In this document: piece after piece, positions 1 to 11,800 of the stretch
Numbering within the stretch: position 1 is the stretch's first letter
Layout: every line of letters starts with the position of its first letter
Assembly: GCA_963922205.1 (NCBI GenBank)
Contig: CAWUHX010000040.1
Span: 479,001 to 543,000 of the forward strand
From: Romanomermis culicivorax
Lineage: Eukaryota > Nematoda > Enoplea > Mermithida > Mermithidae
Length of the DNA: 64,000 bases
Direction of reading: 5' to 3'
Translations under genes and position numbers: made by a program
The notes under the pieces: generated by a model
Database searches by the model: none
What the model saw: only the letters and a program-made list of their open reading frames with translations
What the model was told of the DNA's origin: nothing

Positions 1-1800
1 AATCCTGAACATCAAGTGTAAAAAATCAGTGTGTAAACAGCGACTTGCAGGTGTAAACACTGATCCTAAACATCAACTGTAAACATAGTCTTCAATATCA
101 AAAATTACCATAAACTACAAACTTAATCAATGATCCTAATTGCAAAGTGTAAAATCCTAAATATCAAATGTAAACAACGATCAAGATCATCAAGTGTAAA
201 CAATCAGTGTGAAGAAGATGACCTCCCGAGCAAAATAAACATAGCGTAAATCATGATCCTGAACATAAGGTGTAAACGATGATTTTTGATATCAAGTGTA
301 AACAATGATCAAGATGATAAAGTGTAAATGATACCTAATCAAAAGCATAAAGTGTAAACATTCAGTGTGTAAATAATGACCTCCATAAAAAAACAAAGAT
401 AGTGTCAACTGTAAACTAGCATCTTAAAAATCAAGCGTAAACAATGAATAAAAGCATCAAGTGTAAACAATCAGTGTTTAAATTTCTGCAGCAAAATAAA
501 CATGGTGTAAACAATTATCCTGAATGTCAAGTGTAAACTAGCATCTTAAAAATCAAGCGTAAACAATGAATAAAAGCATCAAGTGTAAACAATGAGTGTT
601 TAAATAATGACTTCTGCAGCAAAATAAACATGGTGTGTAAACAATCATCCTGAATGTCAAGTGTAAACAACTGAGGATGACCTCGTTAGCAAAATAAGCA
701 AGGTGTAAACTGTAAACAATGATCCCGGGCATGAAGTGTAACCAAATGATCCGGAATATCAAGCGTAAAAAATGATCAAACACATTCCACTGGGTAAATA
801 TTAAATATAATGAACTTCGCAGTGAAATAAATATAGTGTAAACAACGATCATAAATATGAAGTGTAAACAACGATCACAAACACCAGGTGTAAATAGTGT
901 GTAAATAATGAGCTTTGTAGCGAAATAAGCATGGTGTGAACAATGATCTATAATCTCAAGTGTAAACAATGCTTAAAAACATCAAGTGTAAACACTCATT
1001 GTGTAAACAATAGCATTCATGACAAAAAAAGCGTAGTGTAAACAATGATTCTAAGTATCTAGTGTAAACAATGATCCTGAACATCAAGTGTAAAAAATAA
1101 TCATAAGAATTATGTGTAAACAATCAGTGTATCTGAATAATGAACTCACTAGTGAAGAAATATAGTGTAAATAACAATCCTGAACATCAAGTGTAAACAA
1201 TAATCAGAAGCATCAAGTGTAAACAATAAGCGTATGTAATTCATCAGCTACCCAGCGAAATAAGGATAGTGTAAACTATGATCAAAAGCGTCAAATATAA
1301 ACAAACAGTGTGTAAAGAATGACTCTTGTAGCTTAATTAGCAGGGTGTAAACAATGATCGTAAACAAAGCTAAAAACATCAAGTGTAAACTCCAATTGTG
1401 TAAACAAAGATATCCATAACAAAATAAGCATAGTGTAAACAAAAACAGTAATCCTGAACGTCAAGTGTAAACAATTAGTGTGTGTAAATGATGAACTCCA
1501 AGCGAATAAAGGATAGTGTAAACTATGATCGAAAGTATCAAATGTGAAAAAATAGCGTGTAAAGAATGACCTATGTAGCAAAGATATGACTGATGTAAAC
1601 AAACATCCAGTGTGTAAATGATGACCTACATATGAAAATAAAGAGAGTGTAAACTATGATCCTAAACATCAAGTGTAAACAATAATTAAAATCATCGAGT
1701 GTAAACAAAGGCCCAGCGTGCAAATAATGACCTTGATAGGAAAAAACAGTGTAAACTATGATCCCGGACATCAAGTGTAAACAGGAATAGGAAATTTGCT
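1..1800. repeat. GTGTAAAC tandem repeat, 3' flank of PARN (copy 1)
   Basis: Degenerate tandem repeat downstream of the PARN stop. Short phrases of about 25-35 bp ending in GTGTAAAC alternate (ATCCTGAACATCAAGTGTAAAC, then AATGACCTCxGTAGCAAAAT, then AAGCATAGTGTAAACAATGAT), giving a composite unit of roughly 105 bp. A local duplication lies at about 411-535 and 536-660. The open frames that cross it have no domain or normal composition and follow the repeat, so I call no gene here. The same array recurs at 7351-8560. Confidence 0.85.
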
Positions 1801-2439
1801 ACCAAAATACAGTAAGAATTCAAAATGCTCGTTAGAACTCTGTGTAAACTAAATTATGTGAAGAATAAGTATATACTTCACAATGAAGAGTTTATATCTA
1901 TAAAAATAAATTTCATATACAACAAAAATAATACAGGAAAGAAAAAAAATTCAAAAAAAAAAAATTTTATTTAGTTGCAAATAAAAAAAACAAACCAGCA
2001 AATACGACAAATTCACATTTTTCAAATTTTTGTATAGTTAAAAATTTGCATATTTTTTGTTTACAAAAATTTGCGTATTTTTCTGTTTACAAAAATTTAC
2101 ATTATTAAAATAATTAATCAATTTTTTTGTTTTTTTTTTCATTTATTATTCTCCAATTTCATTTTTTTAAAACGTAAATCGTCTTGATTTTTTAAAATGT
2201 TTAAGGAATCGGAATCGGAATCGATATTACAATTAATATTATTCTTATTTTGTTTTAACGATTCCACATTTTTCGATTTTTCTTTTCGCGAAACGTGAAA
2301 TTTGGAATTTGATCCAATCGACGATTCTTGTTCGATAAAATATTCTATACTCGGTTTTAATCGCCATCGTTGATCTTGATTATCACCCTTTGTTCGAAGG
2401 ATTAAATTTTGTTGAACTGAAAAAAACAATAGTGTAAAG

Positions 2440-4490
2440 TGCGTTTTTTAGAATTTACAAACGGTGTAAACTTGAATAGTTTACTTTACACTCACATTTA
2501 CAATGCACTCAATTCACAACGTGAGTTTAAAGTAAGTTATTCAAGTCTTTAACAAAGACTAAATCAACTTACTTTACACTCACATTTACAATGCGAGTGT
2601 AAATTAAGTTATTCAAGTTTTTCACAATGCGAGTGTAAAGCTGGTTACTCAAGCTTTTTACAGTGCTAGTGTAAACTAAGTCAACTCACTCCATACTCAC
2701 ATTCACGATGCAAGTCTAAAATGAGTTATTCAAGTTTTTCACAATGCTAGAGACGATAACTCACATTACTTTGCACTCACATTTACAACGTAAGTGTAAA
2801 GTGAGTTAATCAAGTTTTTACAATGCTAGTGCAAGCTAAATTAACTTACTTTACACCCACATCCACGATGTAAAGTAAGTTACTTTACACTCATATGTAC
2901 AATGCAAGTATGGAGTAATTTATTTGAGTTTTTTACAGTGCGTGTGTAAACTAAGCTAACTTACTTTACACTCTCATTGACAATTCGACTACAAAAAAGT
3001 TACTCAAGTTTATAACAATGCTAGTGTAAAACAAGTCAACTTACTTTCCACTCTCATTTACAATTTGAGTACAAAAAGTTACTCCAGTTTACTACAATGC
3101 TAGTGTAAGCCAAGTTAACTTACTTTACACTCACATTCACAATGCAAGTGTGAAGTAAGTTATTCAAGTTTCTCACAAAGCTGATGTAAAACAAGTTAAC
3201 TTACTTTACACTCACATTCACAATGCAAGTGCAAAGTAAATTCTTCGAGCTTTAAACAATTCTAGTGTAAACTAAGTTGAATCACTTTACACTAACATAT
3301 ACAATGCCGCTGTAAAGTACGTTGTTCAAGTTTTTCCAATGCTGGTGTAAACTAAGTTAACTTACTACACACTCACATTTACAATGCAACTGTGAAATAA
3401 GTTTTTCACTTCACACTCATCTTTTCAATGCAAGTGTAAAGTAAGTTATTCAAGTTTTTCACAATGTCAGTGTAAACGTAGTCACCTTACTTTGCACCAA
3501 CATTTACAATGTAAGTGTAAAGTGAGTTAATCAATTTTTTACAATGCTGGTATTAACAAGTTAACTTACTTTACACTCACATTCACTATGCAAGTGAAAA
3601 GTAAGTTACTCAAGTTGTTACAATGCTAGTTTAAACTTGGTTAATTTACTTCACACTCACCTTTGCAATGCAAGTGTAAAGTAAGTTCTTCAAATTTTTG
3701 ACAATGCTAGTGTAAACTAGGTTACCACTTACTTTACACTCACATTTACAATGTGGGTGTAAAGTACGTTGTTCAAGTTTTTACAATGCAGGTGTAAACT
3801 TATTTAAACTACTGTCCACTCACATTTACAATCCAAGTGTGAAATAAGTTGTTCAAGTTCTTCATAATGTCAGTGTAAACGTAGTCACCTTACTTTGCAC
3901 CAACATTTACAATGCAAGTGTAAAGTGAGTTAATCAATTTTTTACAATGTTGGTATTAACAACTTAACTTACTTTACACTCACATTCATAATGCAAGTGT
4001 AAAGTAAGTTACTCAAGTTGGTACAATGGTAATGTAAAATAAGTTAATTTACTTCAAATTCGCCTTTGCAATGCAAGTGTAAAGTAAGTTATTCAAGCTT
4101 TTGACAATGCTAGTGTAAAGTAGGTTATCACTTACCTCACACTCACATTTACAATGTGGGTGTAAAGTACGTTATTTCAAGTTTTTACAATGCGAGTGTA
4201 AACTAGATTTAACTTACTTCACACTCACATCTTACAAAGCAAGGTGTGAAATAAGTTATTCAAGTTTTCCACAATGTCAGTGTAAACGTAGTCACCTTAC
4301 TTTGCACCAACATTTACAATGCAAGTGTAAAGTGATTTAATCAAGTTTTTACAATGCTGGTGTTAACAAGTTAACTTACTTTGCACTCATATTCACAATG
4401 CAAGTGTAAAGTAAGTTGCTCAAGTTGTTACAATGTGACTGTAAAGTAAGTTATTCAAATTTACAATGTAAATGAAAGTGTAAAAAAATT
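2440..4490. repeat. 81-bp hairpin minisatellite, PARN intron 17 (copy 1)
   Basis: Tandem unit of about 81 bp, roughly 25 copies. Each unit contains AACTTACTTTACACT, then a spacer of about 16 bp (CACATTCACAATGCA), then AGTGTAAAGTAAGTT, which is the exact reverse complement of the first arm. Every unit can therefore fold into a 15-bp hairpin. It lies in the intron before the last PARN exon. Confidence 0.9.
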
Positions 4491-4799
4491 TCAAACTTGA
4501 AAAATCGATAGAACACAAATAGAAATTTCGTAAATGTGAAAAAATGTTTTTCCAAAATTTTTAAAATTTTCAAATTTAAAACATTTAAAATTTTCAAAGT
4601 TCAGAATTTTCACTGGAACAAAAAATGGAAAAATCTAGATTCAAAATTTCGAAAGTAAAAATCAAAAAATCCAACAGAAAGAAAATTAAGCATTAGAAAT
4701 TGAAAAAAAAAATGATTGAAAATTTTTTCAGAAAAAAATCTGTTTTTAAAATTTTAGAAAAATTATCAAATCAGAAAAAATCTCGGGATAAAATTTCGG

Positions 4800-5060
4800 G
4801 AAAAAAAACAAAATATTATGATCATTAAAATTAAAATTATTAAAATTAAAATAAATAAAATTAAAATTAATAAAATTGAAATTGATAAAATTGAAATTGA
4901 TAAAATTAAAATTAATAAAAACTAAAATTGAAATTTTAATAAAATTAAAATTTTAAAATTGAAATTTTTAAATTGAAATTTTTAAAATTAAAATTTTTTG
5001 AATTGAAAATTTTTGAAATTAAAATTTTTTAAAATCAGAATTTTTAAAATTATATTTTGA
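4800..5060. repeat. (ATTAAAATTAAA)n low-complexity tract, copy 1
   Basis: Near-regular ATTAAAATTAATAAAATTGAAATT repeat inside PARN intron 17. The open frames here are artefacts of the repeat. The equivalent tract in copy 2 is 12180-12430. Confidence 0.85.
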
Positions 5061-5209
5061 AAAAAAATTCAAAAATTCTCGAATTCAAAAAAATCACAAA
5101 AATTTTTGATTAAAAATCGTTAAAAATTTACCCAATTTTGTTTGTTTTCTATCTTTCAACGTTACGAAACAGGAACTATCGTCGATCCAAGCCACTTGTA
5201 CGCCGCCTG

Positions 5210-7130
5210 AAATAGAAAAAAACAAAAAAATTTCGACATTTTCTGATAAAATAAAATTAAGAAATGACACAAAAAAAACAAATTTAGTAAAAAGTATAAA
5301 AAAATCAAAAGTAAAAATAACATACATGTAAAGAAAAAAAATACAAATAAAAAAGTATATAAATACATAAAATTTTAAAAAATGAAAGCAAAAAAAGTAT
5401 AAATGTAAAAAGTAAAAAAAAAATTGAAGTAAAAAAACAAAAAACAAATGAGAAAAAATTTGAAAAAAATCAAAAGTGAAAAAATGTGAACGTAAAATGT
5501 AGAAAAAAGTTCAACGTGAAAAAAGATAAAAAAGAGATTCAACAATGAACAAAGTAAAAAAAATACAAAACAGTAAAAAAAGTAAAAAAGTATAAAGTCA
5601 AAAAACAGAAAAAATCAGAGTAAAAAAGTGTAAATAAAAATCCAGAAAAAATAAATGTAAAAAAAAGAAAAACACACAATAGAAAATTTAAAAAAAATGA
5701 GAAAAATATCAAAAAAGATAAAATTAAAAGTCAAGAATGAAAAACAATTTAAAGTAAAAAAAGAAAAACATACCAAACAGTAAAAAAGTTGCAGGTGAAA
5801 AAAACAACACTAAAAAACTTTGCAAAATTAAAGTTGAACTATATAAAAGTGAAAAAGAAAAAACAACGCCAAAAAAGTAGAAAAAAATTTAGAGTAAAAA
5901 ACAAAGTAAAGAAATCAAAAGTAAAAAAGTATATATATAAATGTAAAATCTAAAAAAATAAAAGAAAAAATAAAAAGATTAACACTAAGGAAAAAAATTG
6001 AAAAAAATAAAAACATAAAAGTAGAAAAAAAAAGTCAAACGTGGAAAAAGTATATAAATGTGAAAAATGAAAAAAATCAAAAGTAAAAAAAATATAAATG
6101 TAAAATGTAAATAAAGAAAGTGAAAAAAATTAAAAAACCAAAGCAGAAAAAATAAAAAAATTCAAGATTGGAAAAAGTATATGAATGTGAAAAGTGGAAA
6201 AAGTCAAAATAAAAAAGAAAAAGATTACAGTAGGAAAATAAAAAAAATGAAAAAAATAAAAGTAGAAAAAATGAAAAAGTAAAAAAATTCAATGTGAAAT
6301 GCAAAAAAAGTGAAGAAAAAAAAAGATTAACACAAAGAAAAATAAATAAATTGAAAAAAACATAAAAGTAGAAAAATAAAAAAAGTCAAAAGTGGAAAAA
6401 GTATATAAATGTAAAAATGAAAAAAATCAAAAGTAAAAAAAATATAAATGTGAAATTCAAAGAAAGAAAATGAAAAAAATTGAAAAACAAAAGTATAAAA
6501 AATAAAAAAATTCAAAATTGGAAAAAGTATATGAATGTGAAAAAAGAAAAAAAAACTAAATAAAAAAATAAAAAGAAAAAAAAACTAAATAAAAAAATAA
6601 AAAGAGAACAGTAGGGAAATAAGAAAATGAAAGTAGAAAGAATGAAAAAGTAAAAAAATTCAATGTGAAATGTAAAAAGTAAAGAAAAAAAGAAAAAGAT
6701 TAACACAAGAAAAAATAAATTGAAAAATATAAAAACATAAAAGTAGAAAAAATATAGAAAGTCAAAAGTGAAAAAAGTATATAAATGTAAAAATTGAAAA
6801 AAATCAAAATAAAAAAAATATAAATGTAAAATTTAAAGAAAGAAAACAAAAAAAATTGAAAAACGAAAGTAGAAAAAATAAAAAAATTCAAAATTGAAAA
6901 AATTATATGAATGTGAAAAGTGAAAAAAAAACAAAATAAAAAAATAAAAAGAGAACAGTAGGGAAATAAGAAAATGAAAAAAATAAAAGTAGAAAAAATG
7001 AAAAAGTAAAAAGTAAATGTGAAATGTAACAAAATAAAAATAAAATCAACACTCGAAAATTTTAAAAAAGTATAGAAGTGAAAAAAAACTTCAAAATATC
7101 ACAAAAAAGTACAAAAAATGCAAATTTTTT
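5210..7130. repeat. A-rich quasi-periodic intron 16 repeat (copy 1)
   Basis: Intron between the two RRM exons. The plus strand is almost all A with phrases such as AAAAAGTATATAAATGTAAAAA, GTGAAAAAAATCAAAAGT and AGTAGAAAAAATAAAAA recurring every few tens of bases. On the transcribed (minus) strand this is a polypyrimidine tract of almost 2 kb. The Phe-rich open frames in it are not genes. Confidence 0.85.
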
Positions 7131-7182
7131 ACCAAAAATGGAAAAAAGTTGCGATATATGGTCGTTGGTCCATTCTTCTCTG

Positions 7183-7350
7183 AGTACTCTGCGTTGATAC
7201 CACTGCTNNNNNNNNNNNNNNNNNNNNNNNNNNNNNNNNNNNNNNNNNNNNNNNNNNNNNNNNNNNNNNNNNNNNNNNNNNNNNNNNNNNNNNNNNNNNN
7301 NNNNNNNACACACTCTATCAGATTAAGCAGTGGTATCAACGCAGAGTACT
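7183..7350. other. library adapter, barcode and 100-N gap
   Basis: 7183-7207 is the reverse complement of a SMART-type PCR adapter (AAGCAGTGGTATCAACGCAG...). 7208-7307 is exactly 100 N. 7308-7323 reads ACACACTCTATCAGAT, which I recall as a PacBio 16-base barcode, followed by T and the same adapter in forward orientation (7325-7350). Not biological sequence: it marks an artificial joint. Confidence 0.95.
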
Positions 7351-8560
7351 TGTTTAAATAATGACTTCTGCAGCAAAATAAACATGGTGTGTAAACAATC
7401 ATCCTGAATGTCAAGTGTAAACAACTGAGGATGACCTCGTTAGCAAAATAAGCAAGGTGTAAACTGTAAACAATGATCCCGGGCATGAAGTGTAACCAAA
7501 TGATCCGGAATATCAAGCGTAAAAAATGATCAAACACATTCCACTGGGTAAATATTAAATATAATGAACTTCGCAGTGAAATAAATATAGTGTAAACAAC
7601 GATCATAAATATGAAGTGTAAACAACGATCACAAACACCAGGTGTAAATAGTGTGTAAATAATGAGCTTTGTAGCGAAATAAGCATGGTGTAAACAATGA
7701 TCTAGAACCTCAAGTGTAAACAATGCTCAAAAACATCAAATGTAAACACTCATTGTGTAAACAAGAGTATTCGTGACAAAAAAAACGTAGTGTAAACAAT
7801 GACTCTAAGTATCCAGTGTAAACAATGATCCTGAACATCAAGTGTAAAAAATAATCATAAGAATTATGTGTAAACAATCAGTGTATCTGAATAATGAACT
7901 CACTAGTGAAGATACATAGTGTAAACAACAATCCTGAACATCAAGTGTAAACAATAATCAAAAGCACCAAGTGTAAACAATAAGCGTATGTAATTGATGA
8001 GCTACCCAGCGAAATAAGGATAGTGTAAACTATGATCAAAAGCGTCAAATATAAACAAACAGTGTGTAAAGAATTACTCTTGTAGCAAAATTAGCAGGGT
8101 GTAAACAATGATCGTAAACAAAGCTAAAAACATCAAGTGTAAACTCCAATTGTGTAAACAAAGATATCCATAACAAAATAAGCATAGTGTAAACAAAAAC
8201 AGTAATCCTGAACGTCAAGTGTAAACAATTAGTGTGTGTAAATGATGAACTCCAAGCGAATAAAGGATAGTGTAAACTATGATCGAAAGTATCAAATGTG
8301 AAAAAATAGCGTGTAAAGAATGACCTATGTAGCAAACATATGACTGATGTAAACAAACATCCAGTGTGTAAATGATGACCTACATATGAAAATAAAGAGA
8401 GTGTAAACTATGATCCTAAACATCAAGTGTAAACAATAATTAAAATCATCGAGTGTAAACAAAGGCCCAGTGTGCAAATAATGACCTCCATAGGAAAAAA
8501 CAGTGTAAACTATGATCCCGGACATCAAGTGTAAACAGGAATGGGAAATTTGCTACCAAA
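7351..8560. repeat. GTGTAAAC tandem repeat, 3' flank of PARN (copy 2)
   Basis: Second copy of the degenerate GTGTAAAC array seen at 597-1800, with only scattered substitutions. It begins directly at the adapter and ends about 330 bp beyond the PARN stop. No coding potential beyond repeat-derived frames. Confidence 0.85.
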
Positions 8561-8886
8561 ATACGGTAAGAATTCAAAATGCTCGTTAAAACTCTGTGTA
8601 AACTAAATTATTTGAAGAATAAGTACTTCACAAAAAAGAGTTTATATCAATAAAAATAAATTTCATATACAACAAAAATAATACAGGAAAGAAAAAAAAT
8701 TCAAAAAAAAAAATTTTATTTAGTTGCAAATAAAAAAAAACAAATTAGCAAATACGACAAATTCACATTTTTCAAATTTTTGTATAGTTAAAAATTTGCA
8801 TATTTTTTGTTTACAAAAATTTGCGTATTTTTCTGTTTACAAAAATTTACATTATTAAAATAATTAATCAATTTTTTTGTTTTTTT

Positions 8887-11800
8887 TCATTTATTATTCT
8901 CCAATTTCATTTTTTTAAAACGTAAATCATCTTGATTTTTTAAAATGTTTAAGGAATCGGAATCGGAATCGATATTATTATTGTTATTTTGTTTTAACGA
9001 TTCCACATTTTTCGATTTTTCTTTTCGCGAAACGTGAAATTTGGAATTAGATCCAATCGACGATTCTTGTTCAATAAAATATTCAATACTCGGTTTTAAT
9101 CGCCACCGTTGATCTTGATTATCACCCTTTGTTCGAAGGATTAAATTTTGTTGAACTGAAAAAACAATAGTGTAAAGTGCTTTTTTTAGGATTTACAAAC
9201 GGTGTAAACTTGAATAGCTTACTTTACACTCACATTTACAACGTGAGTTTAAAGTAAGTTATTCAAGTCTTTTACAAAGACTAATTCAACTTACTTTAAA
9301 CTCACATTTACAATGCGAGTGTAAATTAAGTTATCCAAGTTTTTCACAATGCGAGTGTAAAGCTGGTTACTCAAGCTTTTTACAGTGCTAGTGTAAACTA
9401 AGTCAACTCACTCCATACTCACATTCACGATGCAAGTGTAAAATGAGTTATTCAAGTTTTTCACAATGCTAGAGACGATAACTCACATTACTTTGCACTC
9501 ACATTTACAACGTAAGTGTAAAGTGAGTTAATCAAGTTTTTACAATGCTAGTGTAAGCTAAATTAACTTACTTTACACCCACATTCACGATGTAAAGTAA
9601 GTTACTTTACACTCATATGTAAAATGCAAGTGTGGAGTAAATTATTTGAGTTTTTTACAGTGCGTGTGTAAACTAAGCTAACTTACTTTACACTCACATT
9701 CACAATGCAAGTGTAAAGTAAGTTATTCAAGTTTCTCACAAAGCTGATTTAAAACAAGTCAACTTACTTTACACTCACATTCACAATGCAAGTGTAGAGT
9801 AAGTTATTCAAGTATTTTACAATGCTAGTGTAAACTACGTTAATTTTTTGCAGTCACTTTTACAATGCAAGTGCAAAGTAAATTCTTCGAGCTTTAAAAA
9901 ATTCTAGTGTAAACTAAGTTAAATCACTTTACACTAACATATACAACGCCGCTGTAAAGTACGTTGTTCAAGTTTTTTCCAATGCTGGTGTAAAGTAAGT
10001 TATTCAAGTTTTTCAGAATGTCAGTGTAAAGTGAGTTAATCAAGTTTTTACAATGCGAGTGTGAACTAGGTTAACTTACTTCACACTAATCTTTACAATG
10101 CAGGTGTAAAGTAAGTTATTCAAGTTTTTCACAATGTCAGTGTAAACGTAGTCACCTTACTTTGCACCAACATTTACAATGTAAGTGTAAAGTGAGTTAA
10201 TCAATTTTTTACAATGCTGGTATTAACAAGTTAACTTACTTTACACTCACATTCACAATGCAAGTGTAAAGTAAGTTATTCAAGTTTTTCACAATGTCAG
10301 TGTAAACGTAGTCACCTTACTTTGCACCAACATTTACAATGTAAGTGTAAAGTGAGTTAATCAATTTTTTACAATGCTGGTATTAACAGGTTAACTTACT
10401 TTACACTCACATTCACTATGCAAGTGTAAAGTAAGTTATTCAAGTTGTTACAATGCTAGTGTAAACTATGTTAACTTACTTCACACTAATCTTTACAATG
10501 CAAGTGTAAAGTAAGTTATTCAAGTTTTTCACAATGTCAGTGTAAACGTAGTCACCTTACTTTGCACCAACATTTACAATGCAAGTGTAAAGTGAGATAA
10601 TCATATTTTTACAATGCTGGTGTTAACAAGTTAACTTACTCTACACTCACATTCACAATGCAAGTGTAATGTAAGTTACTCAAGTTGTTACAATGCTAGT
10701 GTAAACTAAGTTAATTTACTTCACACTCACCTTTGCAATGCAAGTGTAAAGTAAGTTATTCAAGCTTTTGACAATGCTAGTGTAAACTAGGTTATCACTT
10801 ACTTTACACTCACATTTACAATGTGGGTGTAAAGTACGTTGTTCAAGTTTTTACAATGCAGGTGTAAACTTATTTAAACTACTGTCCACTCACATTTACA
10901 ATCCAAGTGTGAAATAAGTTGTTCAAGTTTTTCACAATGTCAGTGTAAACGTAGTCACCTTACTTTGCACCAACATTTACAATGCAAGTGTAAAGTGAGT
11001 TAATCAATTTTTTACAATGCTGGTATTAACAAGTTAACTTACTTTACACTCACATTCACAATGCAAGTGTAAAGTAAGTTTATCAAGTTGTTACAATGCG
11101 AGTGTAAACTATGTTAACTTACTTCACACTAATCTTTACAATGCAAGTGTAAAGTAAGTTATTCAAGTTTTTCACAATGTCAGTGTAAACGTAGTCACCT
11201 TACTTTGCACCAACATTTACAATGCAAGTGTAAAGTGAGATAATCATATTTTTACAATGCTGGTGTTAACAAGTTAACTTACTCTACACTCACATTCACA
11301 ATGCAAGTGTAATGTAATTTACTCAAGTTGTTACAATGCTAGTGTAAACTAAGTTAATTTACTTCACACTCACCTTTGCAATGCAAGTGTAAAGTAAGTT
11401 ATTCAAGCTTTTGACAATGCTAGTGTAAAGTAGGTTATCACTTACTTTACACTCACATTTACAATGTGGGTGTAAAGTACGTTATTCAAGTTTTTACAAT
11501 GCAGATGTAAACTAATTTAAATTACTGCGCACTCACATTTACAATCCAAGTGTGAAATAAGTTGTTCAAGTTCTTCACAATGTCAGTGTAAACTTAGTCA
11601 CCTTACTTCGCATCAACATATACAATGCAAGTGTAAAGTGATTTAATCAAGTTTTACAATGCTGGTGTTGACAAGTTAACTTAATTTACACTCACATTCA
11701 CAATGCAAGTGTAAAGTAAATTGCTCAGGTTGTTACGATGCGAGTGTAAACTAGGTTAACTTACTTTACACTCGCATTAACAATGCACTCACGTTCACAA

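Larger units (their letters stand above)
2139..7179 (-). pseudogene. parn: PARN 3' end, truncated second copy (exons 16 part, 17, 18)
   Basis: Three exons of the PARN gene recur here on the minus strand: part of exon 16 (7133-7179, cut by adapter), exon 17 (5132-5206) and terminal exon 18 (2139-2416, ending in TGA). They encode the second half of the RRM and the lysine- and asparagine-rich tail. Splice sites match the full copy. Compared with 8887-9155, exon 18 is 9 bp longer, so the tail has three more residues around the Asn run. Exon 16 differs by two synonymous changes (TCG/TCA, TCC/TCA). No start and no catalytic exons are present. Most likely an allele collapsed into the wrong place rather than a biological pseudogene. 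Confidence 0.85.
597..7180. other. duplicated segment, copy 1 (probable alternate haplotype)
   Basis: This stretch matches 7351-14857 almost base for base from 597 to 7180: the same flank repeats, last PARN exons and intron repeats. It is about 0.9 kb shorter, mainly because the hairpin minisatellite has fewer units. It stops inside PARN exon 16 exactly where adapter sequence begins (7183). Differences in the shared exons are synonymous or an in-frame indel, which is what two alleles would show. I infer a haplotype misplaced in tandem; a true tandem duplication cannot be excluded from sequence alone. Confidence 0.8.

Noticed and set aside
553..1774. Minus-strand open frames in the GTGTAAAC repeat
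   Set aside because: They follow a tandem repeat, recur in copy 2 with frame changes, and show no domain.
5094..7032. Phe-rich open frames in the A-rich intron
   Set aside because: They are low-complexity translations of poly-T. The only true coding part is the short RRM exon at 5132-5206.
2139..7179. A second, independent PARN gene
   Set aside because: It lacks all catalytic exons, is cut by adapter sequence, and is near-identical to the 3' part of the full gene.
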